Below, piece by piece: positions 25,838 to 34,971 of a DNA stretch of 64,000 nt (the first letter of the stretch is position 1; each line of letters opens with the position of its first letter). The position numbers and the translations under genes are program-made. The notes beneath the pieces were generated by a model. That model did not search any database, was not told where the DNA came from, and worked only from the letters and a program-made list of their open reading frames with translations. Origin of the DNA: Gammaproteobacteria bacterium. GTDB lineage: Bacteria > Pseudomonadota > Gammaproteobacteria > GCA-001735895. The stretch lies in NCBI GenBank assembly GCA_026989015.1, contig JALSKD010000053.1, forward strand, positions 1 to 64,000, given 5' to 3'.

Positions 25838-27052
25838 GTGGCCGCCTTCGAATACCTCGCCTTCGACGACCGGGGCAAGCGCCAGAAGGGGCTGATCGAG
25901 GCCGATACCGCCCGCCATGCCCGCCAGCAGTTGCGCGGCATGGGGCTGACGCCGGTGGAGATGGAGGAACTGCGCGGCGAGCAGGTTCAGGCCAATGGCC
26001 TGCAGACCCACCGGGACCGCATTCCGGTGGCCGCGCTGGCCCTGGTGACCCGACAACTGGCGACACTGATCAGCGCCGGCCAGCCGGTGGAATCGGCCTT
26101 GCTCGCGGTATCCCGGCAGACCCAGAAACCGGCGGCGAGGAAAATACTGTTGGCGGTGCGCGCCCGGGTGCTCGAGGGGCACGACCTGTCCTCGGCGCTG
26201 CGCGAATACCCGCGCGTGTTCGACGCCATGTACTGCGCATCGATCCATGCCGGGGAACAGTCGGGCCTGCTCGATGTGGTGCTGGAGCGGCTGGCCGACT
26301 ACATGGAATCACGCCAGCACCTGCAGCAGAAAACCGCGCTGGCACTGATCTATCCGCTGTTGTTGACGGTGGTGTCGATCCTGCTGGTCACCGGCCTGCT
26401 GACGTTCGTGGTGCCACAAATCGTTCAGGTATTTGAAGGCTTCGACCAGGAACTGCCGCTGCTCACCCAGTGGCTGATCGCGGTGTCGGATTTCTTCAAG
26501 GCCAACGGCCTCTATCTGTTGATCGGCCTGGTGCTGCTGATCATCTTCTACCGTCGTGCGATGCGCCATGAGCGCCTGCGGCGCTGGCGCGACCGGCTGC
26601 TGCTGCGCTTGCCGATGATCCGTTATCTGGTGCGGCTTTCGGCCACCTCCCGCTTCACCCGCACCATGAGCCTGCTGGTCTCCTCCGGAGTGCCGGCACT
26701 GGATGCGATGCAGATCGCCACCGAAGTCATCAGCAACGGACCGATACGCGATACCGTGCTGCGCGCAGCGGAACGGGTACGCGAGGGCGGCAGCATCTCC
26801 GATGCGCTGACCGATACCGGCTATTTCAGCCCGCTGGTGTTGCAACTGGTGGCCAATGGAGAAGCCAGTGGCAAGCTGGGCGAAATGCTGGAACGCGCCG
26901 CCCGTGCCGAGGAAAGCGAGTTCGAGAACCTCACCGCGCTGTTCCTCGGCATCTTCGAACCGGCGATGATCCTGGTCATGGGTCTGGTGGTGCTGGTGAT
27001 CGTGCTGGCCATCCTGCTGCCCATCTTCGACATGAACGACCTGATCCAGTGA
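25838..27052 (+). CDS. gspF: Type II secretion inner-membrane platform protein (GspF)
   Basis: GspF is the polytopic platform protein. The 404 aa sequence has duplicated T2SSF domains, the first with TRQLATLISAGQPVESALLAVS and the second with RFTRTMSLLVSSGVPALDAM. Three membrane helices include IYPLLLTVVSILLVTGLLTFVVP and the C-terminal MILVMGLVVLVIVLAILLPIF. The start is GTG directly after the gspE stop. Its own stop overlaps the GTG of the rhombosortase gene. Confidence 0.95.
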   Translation: MAAFEYLAFDDRGKRQKGLIEADTARHARQQLRGMGLTPVEMEELRGEQVQANGLQTHRDRIPVAALALVTRQLATLISAGQPVESALLAVSRQTQKPAARKILLAVRARVLEGHDLSSALREYPRVFDAMYCASIHAGEQSGLLDVVLERLADYMESRQHLQQKTALALIYPLLLTVVSILLVTGLLTFVVPQIVQVFEGFDQELPLLTQWLIAVSDFFKANGLYLLIGLVLLIIFYRRAMRHERLRRWRDRLLLRLPMIRYLVRLSATSRFTRTMSLLVSSGVPALDAMQIATEVISNGPIRDTVLRAAERVREGGSISDALTDTGYFSPLVLQLVANGEASGKLGEMLERAARAEESEFENLTALFLGIFEPAMILVMGLVVLVIVLAILLPIFDMNDLIQ

Positions 27053-27636
27053 ACCTGCCGGATCTGCGCCCGTACCGGCCGATTCTGCTGATTGCCCTGC
27101 TGCTGATCGTGCTGCAGGGGCTGGGGCCGGCCCTGCTGCGTTATGACCCGCGCGCCATTGCTTCCGGGGAACTCTGGCGACTGATCACTGGTCATCTGGT
27201 GCACGCCAACCTGCGCCATCTGTTGCTCAACCTGGCCGGCCTGTGGCTGTGTCAGGCGCTGACCGGGGTGCGCTGGAGGCTGTGGCAGTGGTGCTGGCGC
27301 ATCCTGTTACTGGCGCTGGCCATCTCACTGGCTTTCTGGTTCTGGCAACCGAGAATACAGGGTTATGTCGGGTTTTCCGGCGTGTTGTTCGGTCTTTATC
27401 TGCTGGCCGCCGCCGAATCCTTTTCACGGCAGGTCCTGGTGTCGTCGCTGCTGGTGGGGCTGCTGGTGGTGAAAATACTCCTCGAACAGTTCAGCTCTGT
27501 TAAAATCGACAGTGGTGGATGGATCGGCGTGCCGGTACTCGTCGACGCCCACCTCTATGGTTTTCTGGCCGCCGTGCTGTTGTATTTGCTGCAGCAGGTG
27601 GGCCGCCTGCTAGGGACATTCAATGCACATGAATAG
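27049..27636 (+). CDS. rrtA: Rhombosortase (rhomboid-family GlyGly-CTERM serine protease)
   Basis: A 195 aa membrane protease with about six helices. It has the rhomboid element HLVHANLRHLLLNLAGL (49-65), the nucleophile Ser110 in GFSGVLFG and the general-base His168 in VDAHLYGFL. Small rhomboids of this type (rhombosortases) cleave GlyGly-CTERM tails of T2SS substrates, as in Vibrio. The GTG start overlaps the gspF stop and the 3' end overlaps gspG by 14 nt, so it is embedded in the secretion operon. No GlyGly-CTERM substrate is encoded in the window. Confidence 0.85.
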   Translation: MNLPDLRPYRPILLIALLLIVLQGLGPALLRYDPRAIASGELWRLITGHLVHANLRHLLLNLAGLWLCQALTGVRWRLWQWCWRILLLALAISLAFWFWQPRIQGYVGFSGVLFGLYLLAAAESFSRQVLVSSLLVGLLVVKILLEQFSSVKIDSGGWIGVPVLVDAHLYGFLAAVLLYLLQQVGRLLGTFNAHE

Positions 27637-28066
27637 ATACACTCTGCGCGGTCATCGCGGCTTCACGCTGCTCGAGATCATTGTCGTCATCACCATCATC
27701 GCCATACTCGCGGCCTATATCGCCCCCAAGGTGGCAGGCCGGGCGGACGATGCGCGCATCAGCAAGGCGAAAAACGATATCCAGGTGCTGGAATCGGCGC
27801 TGGAACTCTACCGTCTCGACAATTTCAGCTATCCGACTACCGAACAGGGGTTGCGCGCCCTGGTCGAGAAACCGGCCGACGCCAAGAACTGGAAGGCCGG
27901 AGGTTATGTCAAGAAGCTGCGCAAGGATCCCTGGGGCAACGACTACCACTACGCTCGACCGGGCCGTGACGGCGCCGAATACGAGATCTATTCGCTGGGC
28001 GCGGACAATGCCGAGGGAGGCGAGGGCGCCGATGCCGATATCGGAACCTGGAATCTCGACGACTGA
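27623..28066 (+). CDS. gspG: Major pseudopilin (GspG)
   Basis: This 147 aa protein has a prepilin leader cleaved at RG-FTLLE (between residues 13 and 14), with Glu at mature position 5 and a hydrophobic helix. The C-terminal GspG signature follows: YPTTEQGLRALVEKP, LRKDPWGNDYHYARPG and EYEIYSLGADNAEGGEG, where Asp residues bind calcium. It builds the pseudopilus shaft. A second in-frame ATG is two codons in. The prepilin peptidase GspO is not encoded in the window. Confidence 0.96.
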   Translation: MHMNRYTLRGHRGFTLLEIIVVITIIAILAAYIAPKVAGRADDARISKAKNDIQVLESALELYRLDNFSYPTTEQGLRALVEKPADAKNWKAGGYVKKLRKDPWGNDYHYARPGRDGAEYEIYSLGADNAEGGEGADADIGTWNLDD

Positions 28067-28586
28067 GCGTGGTCTTCTCCGCGGGTTCACCATTCTCGAG
28101 ATTCTGGTGGTGGTGGCGGTCATTTCCATCGTGCTCTCCACCATCCTGCTGACCACCCGTGTCAGCCGGCCGGAAACCGCGCTGCAGGAACATGTCCGCA
28201 GGCTCGACAAGACCCTGCGTCTGCTGCTCGAGGAAGCGCAACTCGAAGATGCGAACTATGCGCTGTGGATCCGGCCGGGTCGCTACCAGGTCATTCAATA
28301 CGACGGAGAAGCCTGGCAAGCGGTCAAGGGCCGGTTGTTCAGCCGGCTTGCGCGCAAACACCCCTACCGGGACCGGCTCGAGGTTTCGGGCCAAGCGGTG
28401 ACCCTCGAAGACAGCGACAAACCCATCCCCCACATCCTGCTGCTGGCCAGTGGCGAAACCACGCCTTTCGACTGGCGCATCATCGATGAACGCAACGGGC
28501 TCGAGGTGCGCTTCCAGGGCGATGCGCTGGGCAATACGGTCATCGAGGGGCCGGCAGCCCCTGACGCCGGAGCAGTGGCCGAATGA
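28032..28586 (+). CDS. gspH: Minor pseudopilin (GspH)
   Basis: A 184 aa minor pseudopilin with the processing site LLRG-FTILE at residue 18/19 and a following helix EILVVVAVISIVLSTIL. I place the start at MPISEPGIST, which overlaps gspG by 35 nt, because no start codon lies between it and the cleavage site. The body contains EEAQLEDANYALWI, as in GspH proteins. It belongs to the tip complex that opens pseudopilus assembly. Confidence 0.88.
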   Translation: MPISEPGISTTERGLLRGFTILEILVVVAVISIVLSTILLTTRVSRPETALQEHVRRLDKTLRLLLEEAQLEDANYALWIRPGRYQVIQYDGEAWQAVKGRLFSRLARKHPYRDRLEVSGQAVTLEDSDKPIPHILLLASGETTPFDWRIIDERNGLEVRFQGDALGNTVIEGPAAPDAGAVAE

Positions 28587-28948
28587 AACCGCGTCGTGGA
28601 TTCACGCTGATCGAGATCATGGTTGCGCTGGCCGTCATCACCATCGCCCTGGGCGCGATCATCGAAAGCACCACCAGCAGCAACCGCAACCTCCAGTACC
28701 TGCGCGATCGCAGCGTCGCATCCTGGGTGGCCAGCAACGAACTGGCGCGCTTCCGCGCCCAGCGGATCTGGAGCAGCCGCAGCAGTCGGCAGGGCAGTGT
28801 GGAGATGGCCGGCCGAGAATGGCAGTGGAAGATGCAGATCCACAAGACCGATGACCCGGACATGCGGCGCATCGAAATCCAGGTGTTCGCCGAGGATGCG
28901 CCCGACCAGCCGCTGGCGCGGATCAACGGCTTCAGCGGACGGCTGTGA
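28583..28948 (+). CDS. gspI: Minor pseudopilin (GspI)
   Basis: A 121 aa protein with the leader MKPRRG cleaved before FTLIEIMVAL and a short globular domain. The features NRNLQYLRDRSVASWVASNEL and EWQWKMQIHKTDDPDMRRIEIQV agree with GspI of the GspI-J-K tip complex. Start and stop both overlap the neighbours through ATGA. Confidence 0.92.
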   Translation: MKPRRGFTLIEIMVALAVITIALGAIIESTTSSNRNLQYLRDRSVASWVASNELARFRAQRIWSSRSSRQGSVEMAGREWQWKMQIHKTDDPDMRRIEIQVFAEDAPDQPLARINGFSGRL

Positions 28949-29586
28949 TGCGGGCACAACCCGGTCGCAGCGCGGGATTCACCCTGTTTGAGGTGCTGAT
29001 CGCGGTCAGCATCTTTGCGGTGATCGGCCTGATTGCCATGACCGGGCTGATCCAGGTCGGACGCAGTGGCGAGCAGATCGCCGATGCCGATCGGCAACTG
29101 TCGGCACTTCAGTTTGCCCTGGCGCGCATCGAGAAGGATCTGTTGCAAGTGGTGGAGCGGCCGGTGCGCGATCGCTATGGCGATGCGCAGCCCGGTTTCA
29201 GCCTCAAGGAACAGGAACTGGCCTTCACCCGTGGTGGCTGGAGCAACCTGCTCGACCAGCCGCGCAGTGTGCTGCAGCGGGTGAGCTACCGTATCGAGGA
29301 CGGTAAACTGATCCGCCGGTTCCGCCCCGAGCTGGACCAGGCTTATGAGGACTCGGGCATCGACCAGGTACTGCTCGAAGGAGTCGATGAAGTGGAGTGG
29401 CGCCTGCTGACGCGGGGCAAGACCGAGCACGAACGCTGGCCGCTCGATGATGCCGTGCCCTCCGACCGCCTGCCGGTGGCGCTGCAACTGCGTTTCGAAC
29501 TGCAGGGCTTCGGCCGGGTCGAGCGCATCTTCGAGTTGCCGCTGGGTGTGTTCGAGCATGAACAGGAGCAGCGCGATGATGGCTGA
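28948..29586 (+). CDS. gspJ: Minor pseudopilin (GspJ)
   Basis: A 212 aa minor pseudopilin with processing site SAG-FTLFEVLIAV and GspJ-type body sequence (RQLSALQFALARIEKDLLQVVERPVRD). The ATG at 28948 overlaps the gspI stop; a GTG one codon earlier is the alternative. With GspI and GspK it forms the pseudopilus tip. Confidence 0.92.
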   Translation: MRAQPGRSAGFTLFEVLIAVSIFAVIGLIAMTGLIQVGRSGEQIADADRQLSALQFALARIEKDLLQVVERPVRDRYGDAQPGFSLKEQELAFTRGGWSNLLDQPRSVLQRVSYRIEDGKLIRRFRPELDQAYEDSGIDQVLLEGVDEVEWRLLTRGKTEHERWPLDDAVPSDRLPVALQLRFELQGFGRVERIFELPLGVFEHEQEQRDDG

Positions 29587-30502
29587 TCAGCGCGGCATCG
29601 CTCTGCTGATGGCGATGCTGGTGGTCGCCATTTCCGCGGTCACCGCCAGCATGCTGCTCAGTGACCAGGCCTTCATGCAGCGGCGTACCGGACATCAGCT
29701 GGAAGCGCAACGCCTGCGCGCCTACGCGCTGGGTCTGGAGGACTATGCGCGGCTGTTTCTGCAAAAGGACGCCCGCGACAGCCGTACCGATCATCTGGGC
29801 GAGGATTGGGCCACCGGCATACCCGGCCTGCCGATCGAGGGCGGCATGCTCAGCGGACAGATCACCGATGCCCAGTCACTGATCAACCTCAACAGCCTCC
29901 CCACCGATGCCGTGGCCGAGGCAGCCTTGAGGGCAATCTGCCTGCAGGAAGACCTGTCCTGCGATTTCATCGATGCCCTGAAGGACTGGATCGACGCCGA
30001 TAGCGAACCCCGTTTCCCGGATGGCGCCGAGGATGAATACTACACCGCACTGGAAAGCCCCTACCGCAGCGCCAACCGGCCGCTGGCCGATCGCAGCGAA
30101 CTGCGGCTGGTGAAAGGGGTCGATGCCGAGTCGTATCAGAAGCTGAAACCCTATATCATAGCCCTGCCTGAAGCGACGCCGATGAACATCAATACCCTGC
30201 CCAAGGCGCTGTTCGAGGCCTTGCGCATCAAGAAGAGGCAGGGAGATGAACGGCTGGATGCGGACCGCTTCATCGACGAACGGGATCAGGACGCCTTTTC
30301 CAGCCTGGAAGATTTTGAACGACGCATGCACGCCCAGTTGACGCAAGCCCAGAAAAACGCCCTCAGTGTCAGCAGCCGCTACTTCTTGGCCAGCGGCGAG
30401 GTGCTGCAGAACGACCGGCGTCTTCACCTCGACGCCCTGTTTCAGCGCAGCGCCCGTGGTGGCACCCGGGTGCTGTGGCGCAGCTTCGGGGATTTTCTGT
30501 GA
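29576..30502 (+). CDS. gspK: Minor pseudopilin, tip protein (GspK)
   Basis: This is the large 308 aa tip pseudopilin. The leader MMADQRG precedes IALLMAMLVV and lacks the Glu5 of other pseudopilins, which is normal for GspK. The inserted alpha domain includes DALKDWIDADSEPRFPDGAEDEYY and ELRLVKGVD, followed by PMNINTLPKALFEAL. The start overlaps gspJ by 11 nt and has AGGAG 9 nt upstream; the ORF-track start 43 codons earlier is out of context. Confidence 0.92.
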   Translation: MMADQRGIALLMAMLVVAISAVTASMLLSDQAFMQRRTGHQLEAQRLRAYALGLEDYARLFLQKDARDSRTDHLGEDWATGIPGLPIEGGMLSGQITDAQSLINLNSLPTDAVAEAALRAICLQEDLSCDFIDALKDWIDADSEPRFPDGAEDEYYTALESPYRSANRPLADRSELRLVKGVDAESYQKLKPYIIALPEATPMNINTLPKALFEALRIKKRQGDERLDADRFIDERDQDAFSSLEDFERRMHAQLTQAQKNALSVSSRYFLASGEVLQNDRRLHLDALFQRSARGGTRVLWRSFGDFL

Positions 30503-31686
30503 GCGAACTCTGGATCCGTTTCGACGACGGTGATTTCGATGCCTTCGACTGGTGGCGTTTCGAACCCGGAAACGAACGGCCGGTCAGTCACGGGCGAGGG
30601 CAGGGCGATGACCTGGCTACTCTGGAGGCCGCCGCACGCTGCCGTGTGTTCATTCCCCAGTTACTGCTGTTGTCGCTGCGTGCCCAGTTGCCACCGAAGG
30701 CAGCCCGCCAGCAACTGCAAGCGATCGGCTTTGCGATCGAGGACCGGCTGGCCAATGATGTCGAGGACAACCATTTCGCCACCGGAAGCCAGCACGAGGA
30801 CGGAACATTGCCGGTGGTGGTCATCGAACGATCGCTGATGGATCGGCTGATCCTGCGTCTGCGTCAGGCCAGGCTGCGCTATGACGCCATCCATCCCGAA
30901 ATGTACCTGTGCCCGCCGCCCCGGCCCGATGCCCTGGCCAGCCTCTGTAGCAGCCCGCAAGGCTGGGTGCTGCGCCTGTCCGCCGATGAAGCGCTGAGCG
31001 CATCCGGCTCACTGCTGGCCGATACACTGGACTGGCTCGCCGCGGGTGATGCGGCAGCTGTCCGCCTGGACTGCTGCCCGGATGCCGAAGCCGATATTGC
31101 CGGCCGCGGATCCTTCGAATGCAGCACGGTCGATTGTGCTCCCGTCCTCACTCGTGTGGAGGACGATGCGGTCAATCTGCTGCAGGGCGCCTACCGCCCG
31201 GGAAACCGCTGGCGCGAGCGCCTCCGTCCCTGGAAAACGGTGGGGTGGCTGCTGTTGCTCCTGCTGCTGCTGTCGGCGGGGCTGGCGTTGTTCGACCGCA
31301 TCGATGCTCAACGGAAGCTGGATGCCTTGCGTGCGGAACAATGGGCGCTGATCGATCGCTACCTGCCGGGTGCCGAACACAGGGGTGACCCCAAGCGCCT
31401 TTTGGTGCAACGGCTGAGTGCACTGGGCAAGGGGGCAAACCGACAGGGGCCCATCGACCTGCTGGCCCGGTTCGCACCCCTGAAGGACGGTTTTCCCGAT
31501 CTGCAGATCCGCCGGTTGCTCTACCGCGATGCCGAACTGGCCATCGACCTCCAGGCGCCGCGTCTGAAGACCTTCGAGGCTCTGGAACAACAACTCAAGA
31601 AGCAGGGGTTGAGCTACCGCATCGAGAACCTCGATATCGGTCCGAAACAGACCCGCGCGCGGCTGATTCTCGGAGGCCGCTCATGA
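30499..31686 (+). CDS. gspL: Type II secretion system protein L (GspL)
   Basis: GspL couples the GspE ATPase to the inner membrane. The start is a GTG overlapping the gspK stop, giving 395 aa. The N-terminal actin-like cytoplasmic domain contains CRVFIPQLLLLSLRAQLPPKA. A membrane helix (TVGWLLLLLLLLSAGLALFD) is near residue 255 and a periplasmic ferredoxin-like domain ends the protein. It overlaps gspM by 4 nt. Confidence 0.88.
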   Translation: MSELWIRFDDGDFDAFDWWRFEPGNERPVSHGRGQGDDLATLEAAARCRVFIPQLLLLSLRAQLPPKAARQQLQAIGFAIEDRLANDVEDNHFATGSQHEDGTLPVVVIERSLMDRLILRLRQARLRYDAIHPEMYLCPPPRPDALASLCSSPQGWVLRLSADEALSASGSLLADTLDWLAAGDAAAVRLDCCPDAEADIAGRGSFECSTVDCAPVLTRVEDDAVNLLQGAYRPGNRWRERLRPWKTVGWLLLLLLLLSAGLALFDRIDAQRKLDALRAEQWALIDRYLPGAEHRGDPKRLLVQRLSALGKGANRQGPIDLLARFAPLKDGFPDLQIRRLLYRDAELAIDLQAPRLKTFEALEQQLKKQGLSYRIENLDIGPKQTRARLILGGRS

Positions 31687-32159
31687 AACAGTGGTGGCGC
31701 GGTCTGCAGCAGAGGGAGCGGATGATCGTGGGCGTGGCCGGCCTGCTGCTGGGGCTGGTGCTGCTGCACAGTCTGGTGTGGGAGCCCTGGCGCCGTTCCG
31801 CACAGGCGCTTGCGGAGGAGACCGCTCAGGCCGAGGACGACCTGGCCTGGATGCGCGAGGCGGTGACCCGCCTGCCTGTGTCCCCAACAATCGCTCCAGC
31901 CGCTGCCGGCAGCGGCAACCTGGTCACCCGCATGAACCGGCTGATCGGGCAGGTCGGTGTGCGCGCGCAGATGAAGCAGATGAAGCCGGTCAGTGACCGT
32001 GAACTGCGCTTGCGCTTCGAAACCGTGGCCTTCGACAAGCTGTTGCAGTTGCTCAAGGACACCCGCGTCCAGGGCCTCGCTGTGCGCGAGCTGAGGGTAC
32101 TGCCCGCTGATGAGCCGGGTCGGGTCAATGCGACCCTGGTCTTGAACGACGGAGGCTGA
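31683..32159 (+). CDS. gspM: Type II secretion system protein M (GspM)
   Basis: A 158 aa protein with a short cytoplasmic start MKQWWRGLQQRERMIVGVAG leading into one membrane helix and a periplasmic domain (FETVAFDKLLQLLKDTRVQGLAVRELRV). Size, order and topology fit GspM, the partner of GspL. The sequence is weakly conserved, so the position after gspL is the main support. Confidence 0.88.
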   Translation: MKQWWRGLQQRERMIVGVAGLLLGLVLLHSLVWEPWRRSAQALAEETAQAEDDLAWMREAVTRLPVSPTIAPAAAGSGNLVTRMNRLIGQVGVRAQMKQMKPVSDRELRLRFETVAFDKLLQLLKDTRVQGLAVRELRVLPADEPGRVNATLVLNDGG

Positions 32160-32162
32160 GCC

Positions 32163-32933
32163 GTGCGTGTCCGTCTGTTGGTCGCTTTTGTCGTCAGCCT
32201 GCTGCTGTTCCTGCTTGTCAACCTGCCGATACGCCAGGTTTACCGGCTGATCCAGCCGCCAGCCGGTGTCGTCATCGAAGGGCTGGAAGGGCGTCTGTAT
32301 TCGGGGCGGATTCAGCGGCTGGCGTACCGGAATCTGGAGTTTCAGGACCTCCGTTATCGGCTCGAGCCGTCCTGCCTGTTGCGTCTCGAAGTCTGTTACC
32401 GAATCGAGGATGAAGCGGGCGATCTGTCCCTGCGGGCGTTGTATTCACCGTGGCAGGGTGTTGGAGTCGACGCGGCCCGACTGAGCCTGCCACTGGAGCG
32501 GTTGAGGCCGCTGATGCCCTCGCTGCTGGTCCGGCCGACCGGGCTGCTGGAGCTGGATGCACGACGGATCCGGCTTTATGGCAAGCGGCTGAGCGAGGTT
32601 GATGCAACCGCCTATTGGAGGGAGGCGGGCATTGAGGGGGAGCCGCAGAAACTGGGCGATTTCAAGGCCGATATCGAAGGCGGTGGAAAGGAATTGCGCA
32701 TGCGGTTCGCCGATCTTCCCGGTGCATCGGTCGGTGTCGAAGGCGAACTGCAACTGACGGCCACCGACTACCGCCTGGATATGGAGCTCGAAGCCCGTCC
32801 CGAGCTCGGCAAGCCGGCGCGCAATGCACTCGAACTGCTGGCCCCCCGTTCCGGGCTCAATCGGTACCGGGTCAAGCGCACGGGCCGGCTGCCGCAACCC
32901 TTGACCCTGTTGCGCAACGAAGACAAGGGCTGA
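32163..32933 (+). CDS. gspN: Type II secretion system protein N (GspN)
   Basis: A 256 aa protein with one N-terminal membrane helix (LLVAFVVSLLLFLLVNLPI) and a periplasmic part with GspN features such as GLEGRLYSGRIQRLAYRNLEF. GspN is a non-essential T2SS component of undefined role. It starts with GTG 3 bp after gspM and ends the operon; no clear intrinsic terminator follows. Confidence 0.85.
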   Translation: MRVRLLVAFVVSLLLFLLVNLPIRQVYRLIQPPAGVVIEGLEGRLYSGRIQRLAYRNLEFQDLRYRLEPSCLLRLEVCYRIEDEAGDLSLRALYSPWQGVGVDAARLSLPLERLRPLMPSLLVRPTGLLELDARRIRLYGKRLSEVDATAYWREAGIEGEPQKLGDFKADIEGGGKELRMRFADLPGASVGVEGELQLTATDYRLDMELEARPELGKPARNALELLAPRSGLNRYRVKRTGRLPQPLTLLRNEDKG

Positions 32934-33094
32934 TCCGCCTGCAATCACGCACACCACGGAACGGGTTCACATTTTTCATCTCCCGTTGGCTCGATGCCCG
33001 CAACCTGGCAGTCTTTGTGAGCCGATTAACAGTACCGTCATCCTGGCTGACTAAACTGGCCGCCATCGACATCAAGGACACGAGGAGTGACGGC

Positions 33095-33496
33095 ATGAAA
33101 ACACAGGCAATCAAACAGAACGGGGCGCGCATCATGGATGCGGCGGTACTGACCTTCAGTTTCATTCTGTTCTCTCTGCTTACCGGCTATTCGGTCCAGC
33201 CTGGCTTTGCACTGCTGCTGATCGCTCATGTGGCGGTACTCTATGCCGGTTTGCGCCTCGGCAAGCGACTGGTGTTCCGCACGGTCGAACTGCCCAGCCC
33301 GACGGCCGCGGTACTCGCCGGCAATCTGCTCGGACTGTTTGCCGGAAACCTGGTTCTGGCCGCGCTGCTGCCGGTGCTTTCCCTGGGTCATACCGCGATC
33401 GTCATCAACCTGATCGCTTCGGGCGCCTCCTTCTTCATTCTGGGTACGCTGTCTCCGATATTCCGCGATACGCGCAGCGACATCACCGCCCACTGA
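33095..33496 (+). CDS. Small polytopic membrane protein of unknown function
   Basis: I do not recognise this gene. The 133 aa protein from MKTQAIKQNG, with GAGGAG upstream, has four hydrophobic segments (AVLTFSFILFSLLTGYSV, FALLLIAHVAVLYAGLRLG, AAVLAGNLLGLFAGNLVLAALLPVL, IVINLIASGASFFILGTL). It lies between the end of the T2SS operon and the exopolysaccharide genes and is followed after 26 bp by the priming transferase. An EPS-linked role is only suggested by position. Confidence 0.6.
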   Translation: MKTQAIKQNGARIMDAAVLTFSFILFSLLTGYSVQPGFALLLIAHVAVLYAGLRLGKRLVFRTVELPSPTAAVLAGNLLGLFAGNLVLAALLPVLSLGHTAIVINLIASGASFFILGTLSPIFRDTRSDITAH

Positions 33497-33522
33497 GCGG
33501 CTGAACACGAGGCACTTGCGCC

Positions 33523-34932
33523 GTGGCCGCCGTACGGGTCTTCCGGTCCTACCTCAAGACCCCGTTCCTGATCCTGCTCGTAATCGAGGTCGCCGTATTC
33601 TTCGTCTCGATCTACGCCGCGGCCTGGCTGCGTTTCATCAATGTGCCGGCCGCCTTCCATGAGATTCTGGACCGCCTGTGGGTCAATGCCGGCATGCTGG
33701 CGACCGTGGCACCCATCGCCATGCTGGCCACCGGTCTCTATCAGGGCAACATCCGCGAAGGCATCTCCGGAATCCTGCTGCGGCTGGGCATCAGCCTGTT
33801 TGCCGCCGGCGTCTTCGTGTCACTGCTGATCTACCTGCTGCCCGAATACTACCTGGGGCGGGGTATCCTCGCCTACGCCCTGTTCGGTTCCTTTTTCGTG
33901 ATCGGCACCCTGCGCGCCCTGTTCATCGAACTGGTGGACACCGAGGTCTTCAAGAAACGGGTCCTGGTCTACGGGGCAGGCAAAACCGCGGCGCAGATCG
34001 ACGCCAAGCTGCGCCGCAAATCCGATCGCCGTACCTTCCGCATCGTCGGTTATGTGCCTCTGGGCCATCAGCAGCAGGAGTTGAAGGTGGATTCGCAGCA
34101 GCTGGTGGACATTGAAGGCAGCGTGTTCGCCTATGTGCGTGATCACAACATCGACGAGATCGTGGTGGCCACCTCGGACGCCATCGAGGATGTGCCGGTG
34201 GACGATATCGTCGAGTGCAAGCTCAATGGCATCGAGGTGGTGGATATCCTGACCTTCTTCGAGCGCGAGGTAGGGCAGGTGCGTATCGATATCATGGAAC
34301 CGCGCTGGTTGCTGTTTTCCGAAGGCTTCCGGCAGTCCGAGGTGAAGGACGCGGTGAAGCGCGTGTTCGACCTGTTTTCGAGTTCGGTGATTCTGGCGGT
34401 GGGTGCGCCCTTCATGCTGATTACCGCCGTGGCGATCAAGCTGGAAGAGGGCTGGAAAGCTCCCGTTTTCTACCATCAGTTGCGTGTCGGGCTGGGTCAG
34501 CAGCCCTACAAGGTCTACAAGTTCCGCAGCATGCGTACCGATGCCGAATCCAAGGGTGCTCGGTGGGCGAGCAAGACCGATGACCGGGTGACGCGGGTGG
34601 GCCGTGTGATTCGCAAGACACGCATCGACGAGCTGCCGCAGATATTCAATGTGCTCAAGGGTGAAATGAGCTTCGTTGGTCCGCGTCCTGAGCGTCCGGA
34701 ATTCGTCAAGGAGCTTGCAAAGGAGATCCCCTATTACAATGAGCGGCATCTGGTGAAGCCGGGTATCACCGGCTGGGCACAGCTGATGTACCCCTATGGG
34801 GCATCTGTGACCGATTCCTATCAAAAGCAGCTGTTCGATATGTACTATATAAAAAATCGCAACCTGTTCCTCGATTTCCTGATTCTCTTGCAAACGGTGG
34901 AGGTGGTGCTCTTCGGCAAGGGCGCCCGATGA
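33523..34932 (+). CDS. Priming sugar-phosphate transferase of exosortase-associated EPS (EpsB/WcaJ-like)
   Basis: This enzyme would load the first sugar phosphate onto undecaprenyl phosphate at the inner membrane. The 469 aa protein has four N-terminal helices, a Rossmann-like CoA-binding domain ([13 protein letters not shown]), another helix, and the C-terminal bacterial sugar transferase domain with [41 protein letters not shown] and [12 protein letters not shown]. The form resembles the PEP-CTERM-associated transferase family. The start is GTG. Confidence 0.9.
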   Translation: MAAVRVFRSYLKTPFLILLVIEVAVFFVSIYAAAWLRFINVPAAFHEILDRLWVNAGMLATVAPIAMLATGLYQGNIREGISGILLRLGISLFAAGVFVSLLIYLLPEYYLGRGILAYALFGSFFVIGTLRALFIELVDTEVFKKRVLVYGAGKTAAQIDAKLRRKSDRRTFRIVGYVPLGHQQQELKVDSQQLVDIEGSVFAYVRDHNIDEIVVATSDAIEDVPVDDIVECKLNGIEVVDILTFFEREVGQVRIDIMEPRWLLFSEGFRQSEVKDAVKRVFDLFSSSVILAVGAPFMLITAVAIKLEEGWKAPVFYHQLRVGLGQQPYKVYKFRSMRTDAESKGARWASKTDDRVTRVGRVIRKTRIDELPQIFNVLKGEMSFVGPRPERPEFVKELAKEIPYYNERHLVKPGITGWAQLMYPYGASVTDSYQKQLFDMYYIKNRNLFLDFLILLQTVEVVLFGKGAR

Positions 34933-34971
34933 CCGCATGCAACTGATCATACACTGAAACACGGATACATC

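Noticed and set aside
32945-32995. AACGGG...CCCGTT inverted repeat after gspN considered as operon terminator
   Set aside because: The stem is about 6 bp with a loop near 17-20 nt and no T-tract follows on the plus strand.
33013-33029. TGGCAG-N5-like sequence resembling a sigma-54 promoter for PrsR control upstream of the EPS block
   Set aside because: The -12 element reads GTGA rather than TGC at the required distance, so it does not meet the -24/-12 consensus.
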